From Microcystis aeruginosa FD4 (GTDB lineage: Bacteria; Cyanobacteriota; Cyanobacteriia; Cyanobacteriales; Microcystaceae): a stretch of DNA of 64,000 nucleotides. How positions within the stretch are numbered: position 1 is the stretch's first letter; each line of letters begins with the position of its first letter. Positions 16,867-25,296 of this stretch are shown piece after piece. Made by a program: the position numbers and the translations under genes. The stretch is taken from positions 3,906,001 through 3,970,000 of the forward strand of contig NZ_CP046973.1 in assembly GCF_009792235.1 (NCBI RefSeq), written 5' to 3'. The notes under the pieces are model-generated. The model was not told where the DNA came from. It saw nothing but the letters and a program-made list of their open reading frames with translations, and did no database searches.

Positions 16867-17624
16867 TGATATTTCTCCGCTAAATAATCAATATAAGACT
16901 CTTTTAGGTCTTCTGACCCTAAATCGACAACACCCACTAAGTTTCTTGTCCAAGGATCAAGATCGCTTAAATCATCTGTTAGGGAATGAGAAGTAGTTTC
17001 TGAGGATACATTTTTAGGATTAAATCGCTCTTCAATTCTGAAAATTATTAAACTATAATAGGCTCTCAGTTGGGTGACTAAAGATTTGTCAGTATCTTGG
17101 AAATATTCGGTTATAGTACGATTAGAAATCGATAGAGTATTTTTAGCTCCCTTGTAAATTTGCTCTAGTTCTGAATCGGCAAACATATCAATAAACACAT
17201 CTATCGTTTCTGAGAGAAGGCGTGAACCTTCCACCACTCTGATTAAATCGGCTTTTTCTTCACCAGTCTTTCCCTCATTGATCTGAGCAAGGCCGATAAA
17301 TAATTTAGCATAGGCAGTTACTCTATCGGTAAATTCATTGATAATCTCAATCAAATTTATTGCCGAAACCTCATTCTTATATTGTTCCCATACCTGAAAC
17401 CATAATTCATCAATTTGACAAAATATATCGGCTCTTGCTTGATAAGTTTTAGAGTTATCCTTAACTTGCTCAACTAAAATTTGAGTTTCTTGTAGTAAAT
17501 TATCCAGTATTATCCGATCAGAATCGGTGACAATTTGATTGAGTTTATCTGTAATATCTTGCAGATTTTCTAACAAAAATTGTTCTAAATTTTCTCGTTC
17601 GACTGAAGTTTGCAGACTATTCAT
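16863..17624 (-). CDS. Long protein ending in an antitoxin-like tail, partner of PIN toxin
   Basis: 253 residues. Residues 1-210 are helical and acidic, with no family recognised (DITDKLNQIVTDSDRI, then LLQETQILVEQV). The last 35 residues, DLDPWTRNLVGVVDLG and ESYIDYLAEKYQ, closely resemble the C-terminal toxin-binding tail of short VapB/DUF6364-type antitoxins (LSPLVKSLxGV...YxxYLxEKY), which are normally about 80 aa. This looks like a fusion of a large helical module to an antitoxin tail. GGAGG supports ATG 17624. The 3' overlap with the PIN gene supports a toxin-antitoxin pair. Confidence 0.6.
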   Translation of the reverse strand: MNSLQTSVERENLEQFLLENLQDITDKLNQIVTDSDRIILDNLLQETQILVEQVKDNSKTYQARADIFCQIDELWFQVWEQYKNEVSAINLIEIINEFTDRVTAYAKLFIGLAQINEGKTGEEKADLIRVVEGSRLLSETIDVFIDMFADSELEQIYKGAKNTLSISNRTITEYFQDTDKSLVTQLRAYYSLIIFRIEERFNPKNVSSETTSHSLTDDLSDLDPWTRNLVGVVDLGSEDLKESYIDYLAEKYQ

Positions 17625-17742
17625 CGTATTTACCTCCCCTAAAACTGACGATCAAACAGAAATGAGCAGCCAAAATCATCAGCCCTAAAGCTCCATTGTA
17701 ACGATTTTGGGGTCTAAATCCTGTTTAAAAGGTATAGGAGAG

Positions 17743-18046
17743 GGGGAAGTGGGGAAGTGGGGAAGTGGGGAAGTGGGGAAGTGGGGAAGTGGGGAAGTGG
17801 GGAAGTGGGGAAGTGGGGAAGTGGGGAAGTGGGGAAGTGGGGAAGTGGGGAAGTGGGGAAGTGGGGAAGTGGGGAAGTGGGGAAGTGGGGAAGTGGGGAA
17901 GTGGGGAAGTGGGGAAGTGGGGAAGTGGGGAAGTGGGGAAGTGGGGAAGTGGGGAAGTGGGGAAGTGGGGAAGTGGGGAAGTGGGGAAGTGGGGAAGTGG
18001 GGAAGTGGGGAAGTGGGGAAGTGGGGAAGTGGGGAAGTGGGGAAGT
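17743..18046. repeat. 38 perfect tandem copies of an octamer
   Basis: GGGGAAGT is repeated 38 times without a mismatch (304 bp). All frames on both strands are open only because of the repeat (three units encode GEVGKWGS), so no gene is called. Downstream (18120-18210) are CCCTATCA and CTCCTGT short repeats. Confidence 0.98.
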
Positions 18047-18274
18047 GGGGAGACCACTTCGTGCGCGTTGCGGGGGGAAGTGGAGCATTTGGATGAAATT
18101 TCCCTAAACCCCTAAATCCCTATCACCCCAAAACCCTATCACCCTATCACCCTATCACCCTGTCTCGGAGTCTCCTGCTTCCTGTCTCCTGTCTCCTGAC
18201 TGGGAGACTGCTGACTTCTTACTCCTCAATCTAACATCTGTCAGCAATTGAGGAATTGAGAAATTGGGGATGAG

Positions 18275-19642
18275 ATGTTAGTACAATCGGGGAATAGTAA
18301 AAGGAAAAACCCTCTATTTCTCATGAGTCAAAATCCCAATTCTTCCTCGCGACCACTGCAGCCGCTGCCGGTTCCCTCCATGGCGATACCTTCCTCAGAG
18401 TTAATCACGGGAACCAGCACGGGGATAACTCAAGAAATGACGCAACAAGTGGCGACACCGACCAAAACAGTGCCTAATATGCCGCAAAATGGTCAAATTC
18501 CCGCCCCACGTCCGCCCCAAAATCGCGCTCCCAGTCAGGATGCTTCTCCCCAAACCCCACTCCGGCCCGGTCGCGCTGCCAATCAACCCACCTTAGAACA
18601 TTTGATCCGGATGGCCTTTGATCGGGGTTATTCGGACGTTCACCTGGGAGTTGGAGAAAAACCCCGGATGCGCGATCGTGGTCAAATGATTATTCTCGAC
18701 TATCCTGAAATTGACATCAACACTTTTTATAGTTGGTTACGGGAAATCCTCGGGGAAGAAGAAATCCTTCGCTTTAAAAAAGACCTAGAATTTGACGGTG
18801 CAACTCAGTACGAATTCGCTAGGGTGCGGATTAATATCTTTGAAAGTCTGCGCGGTCCGGGGATGGTTTTGCGTCTGATTCCCCTGAAAATTCTCACTAT
18901 GGAACAATTGCGCTTACCGGCGGTGTTCCGGGATGTGTGCGATGTGCAGAAGGGATTGATTTTAATCACCGGTCCGACGGGTTCAGGGAAATCCACCACC
19001 CTAGCTGCCATGATTGATTACATCAATAAAGAACAAGCCAAACATATTATCACCATCGAAGACCCGATCGAATTTGTCCATCAAAGTCGTCGCAGTTTGA
19101 TCAAACAAAGGGAAGTGGGAATGCACACCCATGAGTTCGATAATGCCCTAAAAGCCTCTTTGCGGGAAGACCCAGATATTATTCTGGTGGGGGAGATGCG
19201 GGACAAATCCACCGTTAATACTGCCCTGAAAGCTGCCCAAACCGGTCACTTAGTCATGGGAACCCTGCACACCAACAGCGCCGTAAAAACCCTGGAGCGG
19301 ATTTTAACTCTTTATACCGTCGAGGAACAGGAATCCCTGCGGGTGGCGATCGCAGAATCCTTGGTTTGTATTATTTCCCAGGGTTTATGTCGTACCACCG
19401 ACAGTAAACGGACGGCTTTTCACGATATTCTCGTCAACACAGAAACCGTCAAAGATTACATTCGCAGCGGCAAAAATGACGAAATTCTCGAATTAATGAA
19501 AGATGGCGAATACCATGGCATGATTACCACTAATCAATCTCTGTTTAACCTCTATCAAGAGGGACGGATTAGCGATGAGGTCGCCCTGGAAATGTCCCCG
19601 GTTCCCAATGAACTGGCGATGATGCTGCGGGGTAGAATCTAG
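18275..19642 (+). CDS. pilT: PilT-family type IV pilus retraction ATPase
   Basis: 455 residues. Residues 1-105 are a disordered Pro/Gln/Asn-rich extension not present in typical PilT. The core then follows PilT: LIRMAFDRGYSDVHLGVGEKP, Walker A GPTGSGKSTT, Asp box EDPIEFVH, Walker B REDPDIILVGEMRD and the His box TGHLVMGTLHTNSA. Role: hexameric ATPase at the pilus base that powers retraction, hence twitching or phototactic motility and DNA uptake. Its substrate range versus a second PilT paralogue is unknown. ATG 18275 has GGGGATGAG upstream. ATG 18323 (MSQNPNS) is an alternative start. Confidence 0.85.
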   Translation: MLVQSGNSKRKNPLFLMSQNPNSSSRPLQPLPVPSMAIPSSELITGTSTGITQEMTQQVATPTKTVPNMPQNGQIPAPRPPQNRAPSQDASPQTPLRPGRAANQPTLEHLIRMAFDRGYSDVHLGVGEKPRMRDRGQMIILDYPEIDINTFYSWLREILGEEEILRFKKDLEFDGATQYEFARVRINIFESLRGPGMVLRLIPLKILTMEQLRLPAVFRDVCDVQKGLILITGPTGSGKSTTLAAMIDYINKEQAKHIITIEDPIEFVHQSRRSLIKQREVGMHTHEFDNALKASLREDPDIILVGEMRDKSTVNTALKAAQTGHLVMGTLHTNSAVKTLERILTLYTVEEQESLRVAIAESLVCIISQGLCRTTDSKRTAFHDILVNTETVKDYIRSGKNDEILELMKDGEYHGMITTNQSLFNLYQEGRISDEVALEMSPVPNELAMMLRGRI

Positions 19643-19732
19643 AAAAACCCTGAAGGAAATTCTTGAGGGGTCAAGAGTTTAGTAACCTAAAAAAATAGAA
19701 GTTCCTATTTATTCTCTACGGGAACCCCTCAA

Positions 19733-20479
19733 GTGACTACTTCCGCGATTGTGTTGCCCGATATTTTTAAAGGCATCGCCCTGTTTACCCCCGGGGGCGA
19801 CCTGATTTACTGTATCGATCCTGATAAACAAACTCATTGGCATCTGAATCTCTGCGCTGCTCTCCAGTCCGCTTTAGGGTTGCCAGAACCCCCCCATTTT
19901 TTAGTTCCTAGTTTTACTGCTACCATCGATCGCTGGCGAGATCCCTACAGTCACCGTATTCATACTAGAGCCGAAGTCTATCCCCTTGTCCGTCGCTATC
20001 AGCCTTTATTAAATGCTATTTTCGCCACGGACGATCGAGCTTGGTTTACTGTACCCTGGCAGGAACAATCCTCTAATCCCACTATCTTAGAAACCTATCG
20101 TCAGCAGTTTCCCCAACTTTGGCAATCCCACGATCTGATTCTCCGTTATCAGGAGCGCCACCCAACGACTTCGGGGATTAATCCTGACTCTGACTATACT
20201 AACCCTAGTCCCAAGGGTTATGTTTTGCGGTTATTTGTCTCCGGTAATAATGCCAATACTAAACACACCCTAGAATCGATCCATCAGCTTCTAGAACGAG
20301 AATTACACCATCCCTATACCCTGAAAGTGATCGATATCTCTAAGCATCCAGAACAAGCAGAATCTAATCATGTCTCTGCTATTCCCACTTTAGTCCGGGT
20401 TTGGCCGCAACCGGTGAAACGCATCATCGGCGAATTTGAGGATTTACCGCGAGTATTACAGATTATCGCCACCGCTTAG
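19733..20479 (+). CDS. Protein with C-terminal KaiB-like domain
   Basis: 248 residues in two parts. The N-terminal part (1-155, IFKGIALFTPGGDLIYCIDP..., then Tyr/Arg-rich TEVYPLVRRYQPLL-like sequence) is not recognised. Residues about 162-248 (YVLRLFVSGNNANTKHTLESI, LKVIDISKHPEQAESNHVSAIPTLVRVWP, IIGEFEDL) match the KaiB/SasA-N thioredoxin-like fold, including the Pro after the AIPTL strand. KaiB-fold domains bind KaiC or related ATPases, so a link to clock output or redox/metabolic sensing is plausible but inferred. Start is GTG 19733. It is 90 bp after pilT and converges with the next gene with a 4-bp overlap. Confidence 0.7.
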   Translation: MTTSAIVLPDIFKGIALFTPGGDLIYCIDPDKQTHWHLNLCAALQSALGLPEPPHFLVPSFTATIDRWRDPYSHRIHTRAEVYPLVRRYQPLLNAIFATDDRAWFTVPWQEQSSNPTILETYRQQFPQLWQSHDLILRYQERHPTTSGINPDSDYTNPSPKGYVLRLFVSGNNANTKHTLESIHQLLERELHHPYTLKVIDISKHPEQAESNHVSAIPTLVRVWPQPVKRIIGEFEDLPRVLQIIATA

Positions 20480-20688
20480 GGTTTAAAGACTTTTGACTCG
20501 ATTCCTCGCCACCATTCGCCCAATTTTATTAAGTCTTGCTGAATATCATCCAATTCTTGGATGTATTCCTGTTGGGAAAGACTGGCACGACGTTCTTGCA
20601 GTTTTTTGAGACGCAATTGCACCAACAGCCAAGGCTTAGAAATACCGTTAGTTTCTTCGATATAGCGAGCGATATCTTGACTATCCAT
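20476..20688 (-). CDS. Small conserved helical protein
   Basis: 70 residues, charged and helical: MDSQDIARYIEETNGISKPW, LQERRASLSQQEYIQELDDI, then DLIKLGEWWRGIES. No cysteine, signal or membrane segment. Its 3' end overlaps the KaiB-like gene by 4 bp tail-to-tail. The WWRGIE ending and the overall form resemble small cyanobacterial hypothetical proteins, but no name is claimed. Confidence 0.55.
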   Translation of the reverse strand: MDSQDIARYIEETNGISKPWLLVQLRLKKLQERRASLSQQEYIQELDDIQQDLIKLGEWWRGIESKVFKP

Positions 20689-20759
20689 AGTTTTTACTGT
20701 TATTGTCCTTATATTTTGTCAAATTAACCCGAGAATCCTTTTTTTAGTTGCAGAAGATT

Positions 20760-22421
20760 ATGTTTGATTTTAGCCACTATTACCCCTACGCCGAATTAGT
20801 TTCTTTCCTGAAAAACCTAGCCTCATCCTATCCTAATTTAATTAGCCTCACCTCGATCGGTAAAAGCTACGAAAATCGAGATATCTGGTTAACTACCCTA
20901 ACAAATCAAGCAACAGGCCCCTATTTAGAAAAACCTGCCTATTGGATCGATGCTAACACCCATGCGGGGGAAGTAACAGGCTCTGCCGTCGCTCTCTACA
21001 CTATCTCTCATCTTTTGCGCCAATACGGTCATAATTCCCCAATTACCAGACTTCTTGACCATTACACTGTCTATATTTTGCCGCGATTAGCCGTGGATGG
21101 AGCCGAAAAATATCTCACCACTCCCTATATGTTACGATCGAGTATTCGCCCCTATCCCCACACGGATGAGAAACCGGGGCTATATCCTGAAGATATTAAC
21201 GGCGATGGTTTAATCCTACAAATGCGCCAAAAAGATACCTGTGGCGCTTGGAAAATTTCTGAACAAGATCCTCGCATTATGGTGCGTCGCGAACCAGAGG
21301 AATTTGAGGGAACTTTTTACACTTTGCTCACCGAAGGTTTAATCCGCGATTACGATGGCTATAATTTCACCACTGCCCCCACCCTAGAGGGCCTGGATTT
21401 TAACCGCAATTATCCCGTTTATTGGGTTCCTGAAGGGGAACAACAGGGGGCCGGAGATTTTCCTTTTTCGGAGCCAGAAACCCGTGCAGAAGCCGAATTT
21501 TGGGCAAATAACACTAATATTAATGGCTTCGTTACCTATCATACCTATTCAGCAGTCATGTTGCGTCCCTATAGCACCCATCCCGATGAATATTTCCCCG
21601 TGGAAGACTTAGAAATGTATAAATATATTGCCGATAAGGGAAAAGCAATGACTGGTTATGAATGCGTTTCTGTCTATCACGATTTTCGTTATCATCCCAA
21701 AGAAGTGACTAACGGTGCCATGGATGATTACGGTTACGATCATTTTGGTTGGTATGGTTTTACGGTGGAGTTATGGGATGCACCCACCCAAGCAGCAGTG
21801 AAAAAAGATGATTATATTCAATGGTTTCGCTGGCATCCTTTGGAAGATGAATTGAAATTACAGCGTTGGAATGATGAGAATTTAGCGGGAAAGGGTTTTA
21901 TTAATTGGCAAAGTTTTGATCACCCCCAATTGGGAGAGGTGGAAATTGGCGGTTGGGACTTTAAAAATGTCTGGCAAAATGCCCCCGAGAAGTATTTACC
22001 AGATTTATGTGAGAAACAATGTCAGTTTACTATTGCCCATGCTTTAATGTCACCTCTTTTAGCTATCTCTCGTCTTGATCTTAAGTCGGAGGGAAATGGT
22101 ATTTATCATCTGGTTTTACAGTTAGAAAATCAGGGATTTTTACCCACTTATACCAGTAAAAAGGCACTGGAAAGAAAGATTGTTCGTCCCATTCAAGTCA
22201 AGTTAAATTTAGCCGATGAGGTGAGTTTAATAGTGGGAAAATTAGAGCAGGAAATCGTTCACTTAGAAGGTCGATCAAATAAAGTATATAGTAGTCTTGC
22301 TCAAGGTTTAGATTATCGCTGTACAGTGGAATGGGTGATTAAGGGAGTTTCTGGTCAAGAAATCGAGATTATCGCTATAGCTGAAAGAGCCGGAACAGTC
22401 AGAAAAAAAGTGATTTTATAG
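20760..22421 (+). CDS. M14-family zinc carboxypeptidase
   Basis: 553 residues from ATG 20760 (a TTG 12 bp earlier is less likely). Zinc ligands are visible as THAGE (His68, Glu71) and a downstream His in GFVTYHTYSAVMLRPYS. DFNRNYP is the substrate-binding NR motif and FTVELWD the catalytic Glu region. M14 enzymes remove C-terminal residues from peptides or, in some branches, from peptidoglycan or polyglutamate. The length exceeds a bare M14 domain because of a C-terminal all-beta region of about 130 residues (DLKSEGNGIYHLVLQLENQGF) resembling a transthyretin-like or adhesion module. No signal peptide is seen, so probably cytosolic. Confidence 0.85.
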   Translation: MFDFSHYYPYAELVSFLKNLASSYPNLISLTSIGKSYENRDIWLTTLTNQATGPYLEKPAYWIDANTHAGEVTGSAVALYTISHLLRQYGHNSPITRLLDHYTVYILPRLAVDGAEKYLTTPYMLRSSIRPYPHTDEKPGLYPEDINGDGLILQMRQKDTCGAWKISEQDPRIMVRREPEEFEGTFYTLLTEGLIRDYDGYNFTTAPTLEGLDFNRNYPVYWVPEGEQQGAGDFPFSEPETRAEAEFWANNTNINGFVTYHTYSAVMLRPYSTHPDEYFPVEDLEMYKYIADKGKAMTGYECVSVYHDFRYHPKEVTNGAMDDYGYDHFGWYGFTVELWDAPTQAAVKKDDYIQWFRWHPLEDELKLQRWNDENLAGKGFINWQSFDHPQLGEVEIGGWDFKNVWQNAPEKYLPDLCEKQCQFTIAHALMSPLLAISRLDLKSEGNGIYHLVLQLENQGFLPTYTSKKALERKIVRPIQVKLNLADEVSLIVGKLEQEIVHLEGRSNKVYSSLAQGLDYRCTVEWVIKGVSGQEIEIIAIAERAGTVRKKVIL

Positions 22422-22883
22422 AGCTATTTTGTTCGATAAAATTGTTAAATAAGTATCGGGGGATTCCGTGGGTAAAACTCGCAATTTTTGGCTAAGAATA
22501 TCTGGTTCTAATCCCAAAGCTTCTAAGGGAATTACTCCTAATAAATTGTTTTGACCTCCGGGTAATTCCAAACATTCAAAAGTTCCTTCCCGGCCCGCGA
22601 TAATTAAGGTGGCATCGCGAAAAATTCTCGCTTTTCCTATGCCTTTAGCCGTAGCTACATCTACTTCTTTTAAAAGCTGTAAACCCAAGCGGGAGATTAC
22701 TTCTGGCACCAGACAAAGAGTAGTTGCTCCCGTATCCACCAAGACATTTTCTAGGGTAAGAGAGCGAATTTGTTCCGGTGCGATCATACCATCCTCCGCA
22801 CGAATTTGATCCGCGCGATTGATAACTGTAATGCTGGTGTAGATTTTGCCCATATCTTCTGCAATAATTACTGGCTCAACCAT
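22416..22883 (-). CDS. Retropepsin-like aspartic protease domain protein
   Basis: 155 residues. The single-domain aspartyl protease signature VLVDTGATTLCLVP lies at about residues 48-61 and the flap/second hydrophobic region LLGVIPLEALGLEPD at about 113-127. Single-domain retropepsins act as dimers, each monomer giving one DTG aspartate. Start ATG 22883 has GAGGG at good spacing. The last codons overlap the M14 peptidase gene by 6 bp tail-to-tail. Substrate unknown. A second protein of this type is encoded at 46322-46684. Confidence 0.75.
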   Translation of the reverse strand: MVEPVIIAEDMGKIYTSITVINRADQIRAEDGMIAPEQIRSLTLENVLVDTGATTLCLVPEVISRLGLQLLKEVDVATAKGIGKARIFRDATLIIAGREGTFECLELPGGQNNLLGVIPLEALGLEPDILSQKLRVLPTESPDTYLTILSNKIAL

Positions 22884-22949
22884 AAGATTACCCTCAATTC
22901 TACCTCTAAATTATACCGGAATAATTGCCAACAACAATGTCTAGTAATT

Positions 22950-23942
22950 TTAATTATTAATCCGGCCATCGGGCATAATTGCACCGCGGAAGTTAACTCC
23001 CATCAGATTAGCACTCATTAACTCAGCACCAGTTAGATTAGCATTACTTAAATCAGCACCAGTCAGATCTGCTCTAGCAAAAAAAGCATCAACTAAATCC
23101 GCTTCGCTGAGATTAACTCCTGAAAGATTAGCCCTTCTTAAATCAGCATGATTCATTCTTGCCGCTTGAAAATTAGCTTGACTAAGATTAGCTCGATCGA
23201 ATTTTATTTGAGTCATAATTGCACTATGGAAATTTGCACCCATTGCTTCCGTATCGCTCATTTTTGAACGCAGTAAATTGGCTCCCTCTAGATTTGCCCC
23301 TACTAAACACGCCCCGATTAAATTAGCATCATTGAGTAAAGTCTCTTTGAGATTAGCATTAGTTAAATCCGCTTTTCTGAGGTCAACATCACATAAATTA
23401 GCACCACTTAAATTGGCTCCTACTAGATTAGCTCGCACCAGATTAACCCCTTTCATATTAGCCCCTTGCAGGTCGGTGCGATAGAGATTAGCCGATTGTA
23501 AATTAGTGTTATGATTTTTCTTTTCCTGACGCATATTTGTTCGCCGCAAACAAGCACCAGTGAGGTTAGCACCACTTAAATCAGCCCCCCGTAAATCCGC
23601 CCCGATTAAGTTAGCATCAAGTAACGTCGCTAGGGTTATATCGGTATCACGAAGATTAGCCCCTTGTAGCAGCGCTCCGTGTAAATTGGCACTGCGTAAA
23701 TCTGCCCCATTTAAGTCAGCTTGGTTGAGACTAGCACCGCTTAAATTAGCTGTCACAAGATTAGCTTGAGCGAGATTAGCCCGGTTAAGATAGGTAAAGA
23801 GAAGATTGGCTCCGTGCAGATCCGCTTTATTTAAAACAATGCCAATTAAGTCAGCACCAACTAAATTAACTCTTGGTAATTTTATGCTACTAAATTCAGT
23901 TTCTCCCGCGGTATAACGGGCAATTAATTCGTTGGGTTTCAT
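22950..23942 (-). CDS. Pentapeptide-repeat protein
   Basis: 330 residues, almost entirely A(D/N)LxX pentapeptide repeats from about residue 25 to the end (ANLSGASLNQADLNGADLRSA), predicting a right-handed quadrilateral beta-helix of roughly 55-60 coils. A short break with a basic stretch (RRTNMRQEKKNHNTNLQ) occurs at about residues 135-152 and may form a loop. No extra domain is present. Such proteins range from gyrase-protecting mimics to scaffolds, and function cannot be set from sequence. It starts 33 bp after the triple-repeat protein gene, suggesting one transcript. Confidence 0.9.
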   Translation of the reverse strand: MKPNELIARYTAGETEFSSIKLPRVNLVGADLIGIVLNKADLHGANLLFTYLNRANLAQANLVTANLSGASLNQADLNGADLRSANLHGALLQGANLRDTDITLATLLDANLIGADLRGADLSGANLTGACLRRTNMRQEKKNHNTNLQSANLYRTDLQGANMKGVNLVRANLVGANLSGANLCDVDLRKADLTNANLKETLLNDANLIGACLVGANLEGANLLRSKMSDTEAMGANFHSAIMTQIKFDRANLSQANFQAARMNHADLRRANLSGVNLSEADLVDAFFARADLTGADLSNANLTGAELMSANLMGVNFRGAIMPDGRINN

Positions 23943-23975
23943 AGGTAGAATATCCAGATAAATTTGGGTGAAAAA

Positions 23976-25184
23976 TTAGAGAATTCTTTGTAAAACTTGC
24001 ACCAGAATACTGGCAGTTTGAACGTTAGCATCCCTATCCATTTGGGTTTGAGCAATATTGTATAGTTGAACTTCGATATCCTGGAGGGATTTCCCACTTT
24101 GGATTAGTTGTTGTAGTAAATCTTCTAGGGTATAACTTCGCAAGGTTGACCAATCTTGATCGCTCCGATCCCAATGATGAAATAGGAGCGAGAAAATCAA
24201 TATTTTGGCTCGTAATGGATTAGTATACTGGAAAATTTCTAAACGAATTTCAAAGGGGTCGTAGGCAGGAATTTGTGGAGAATTACTGGGGTTGTTATTT
24301 GAGGAAGCTGGCTCTGCTAAGGGCAATTCCATGACTAATTGCGGTTCATTTAAATCGATGATCGAAGAGGAAAAATCCACAGGTTCACTTCTAGAGGAGG
24401 AGAAAGATGCGGTTTTAGCCGCAGAATCACAATCATTATTTAGATGAACCATTTGACTGTTCAAGATTTGACTTTCTGACTCATTATCCTGTTCTTCGTT
24501 ATCCTTATCAGTATCGTAGAGAGGCTCTAGCTGGGGAAGAATAATCTTGGCTAGGGCTAGGTATAGAGCTTTTTTATTAATATTTTTGGCAACTCGGTTG
24601 ACAGTTTGTTGCAAGCTTAGGAAATTAGGATTTTTTTGCTGAAGTTCTAAAATAATATTTTTTAAGCCATAATTATTAATCACCGCTTGATCGGTTTCCC
24701 AACGATTTTTACAGGCGGCAAACATTAATTTTTTAATTCTCGCCGTCTCTCGATTATTTTCTAGGCTACTAACCACCTGTCTTAATAAATTATCTTCCTC
24801 GTTGTTGACAGCATTATTAACGGCGGCAAAGCTAGGGTTAACTTCCGGTTCTACTGGTAATAATTGAGTGTCGTAGGCGGCAGCAATATTACTATATAAT
24901 TTACTGATTTGCTCAATAATAACCGTGGCTACGCCCAGATAAACTTGAGGACGATTTAGGTTTTTCACTAATTTATCAACAGAAAAAGTTAATTGTTCTT
25001 TACTGGTTTTGAGTTGCACTAACTCCTTTACCAAGTCTTCCATAGCCACAGCGTTTAAAATATTAGGATCATTTTCCCAATATTTTTTACAGATACAAAA
25101 GATTAATTTTTTGATCCGTAATTTTTCTTCGTGGCTGTCGAGATAGTGAACTACGTCATTAAAAACGTCGATGGATAATTGCAT
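23976..25184 (-). CDS. Protein of three helical repeats, unknown function
   Basis: 402 residues. I see the same unit of about 85 residues three times: 6-96 (YLDSHEEKLRIKKLIFCICK, YWENDPN, MEDLVKELVQL), 125-215 (SLENNRETARIKKLMFAACK, RWETDQA, LKNIILELQQ) and 315-402 (FQYTNPLRAKILIFSLLF, HWDRSDQ, LEDLLQQLIQ). A Ser/Asn/Glu-rich linker separates repeats 2 and 3. The units share an (R)IKKLIF...W(E/D)xD...L pattern, all alpha. I know no family name. Operon partner of the pentapeptide protein downstream, which suggests a shared complex. Confidence 0.6.
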   Translation of the reverse strand: MQLSIDVFNDVVHYLDSHEEKLRIKKLIFCICKKYWENDPNILNAVAMEDLVKELVQLKTSKEQLTFSVDKLVKNLNRPQVYLGVATVIIEQISKLYSNIAAAYDTQLLPVEPEVNPSFAAVNNAVNNEEDNLLRQVVSSLENNRETARIKKLMFAACKNRWETDQAVINNYGLKNIILELQQKNPNFLSLQQTVNRVAKNINKKALYLALAKIILPQLEPLYDTDKDNEEQDNESESQILNSQMVHLNNDCDSAAKTASFSSSRSEPVDFSSSIIDLNEPQLVMELPLAEPASSNNNPSNSPQIPAYDPFEIRLEIFQYTNPLRAKILIFSLLFHHWDRSDQDWSTLRSYTLEDLLQQLIQSGKSLQDIEVQLYNIAQTQMDRDANVQTASILVQVLQRIL

Positions 25185-25296
25185 AAGCTGTTGACTATCT
25201 AAATTACTCGTTAAGACTGCATGGGAGCGCCAGAGTTGGGATCAGGGAGAGAGAGTTTGAGCATTTGTACTAAAATGTCTAATACGCAGTTTAAAT

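Noticed and set aside
17743..18046. Possible CRISPR array
   Set aside because: Units are contiguous 8-mers without spacers. No cas genes anywhere in the window.
17707..18115. Several long ORFs on both strands in the octamer array
   Set aside because: All follow from the 8-bp repeat having no stop in any frame. No start context or non-repetitive protein.
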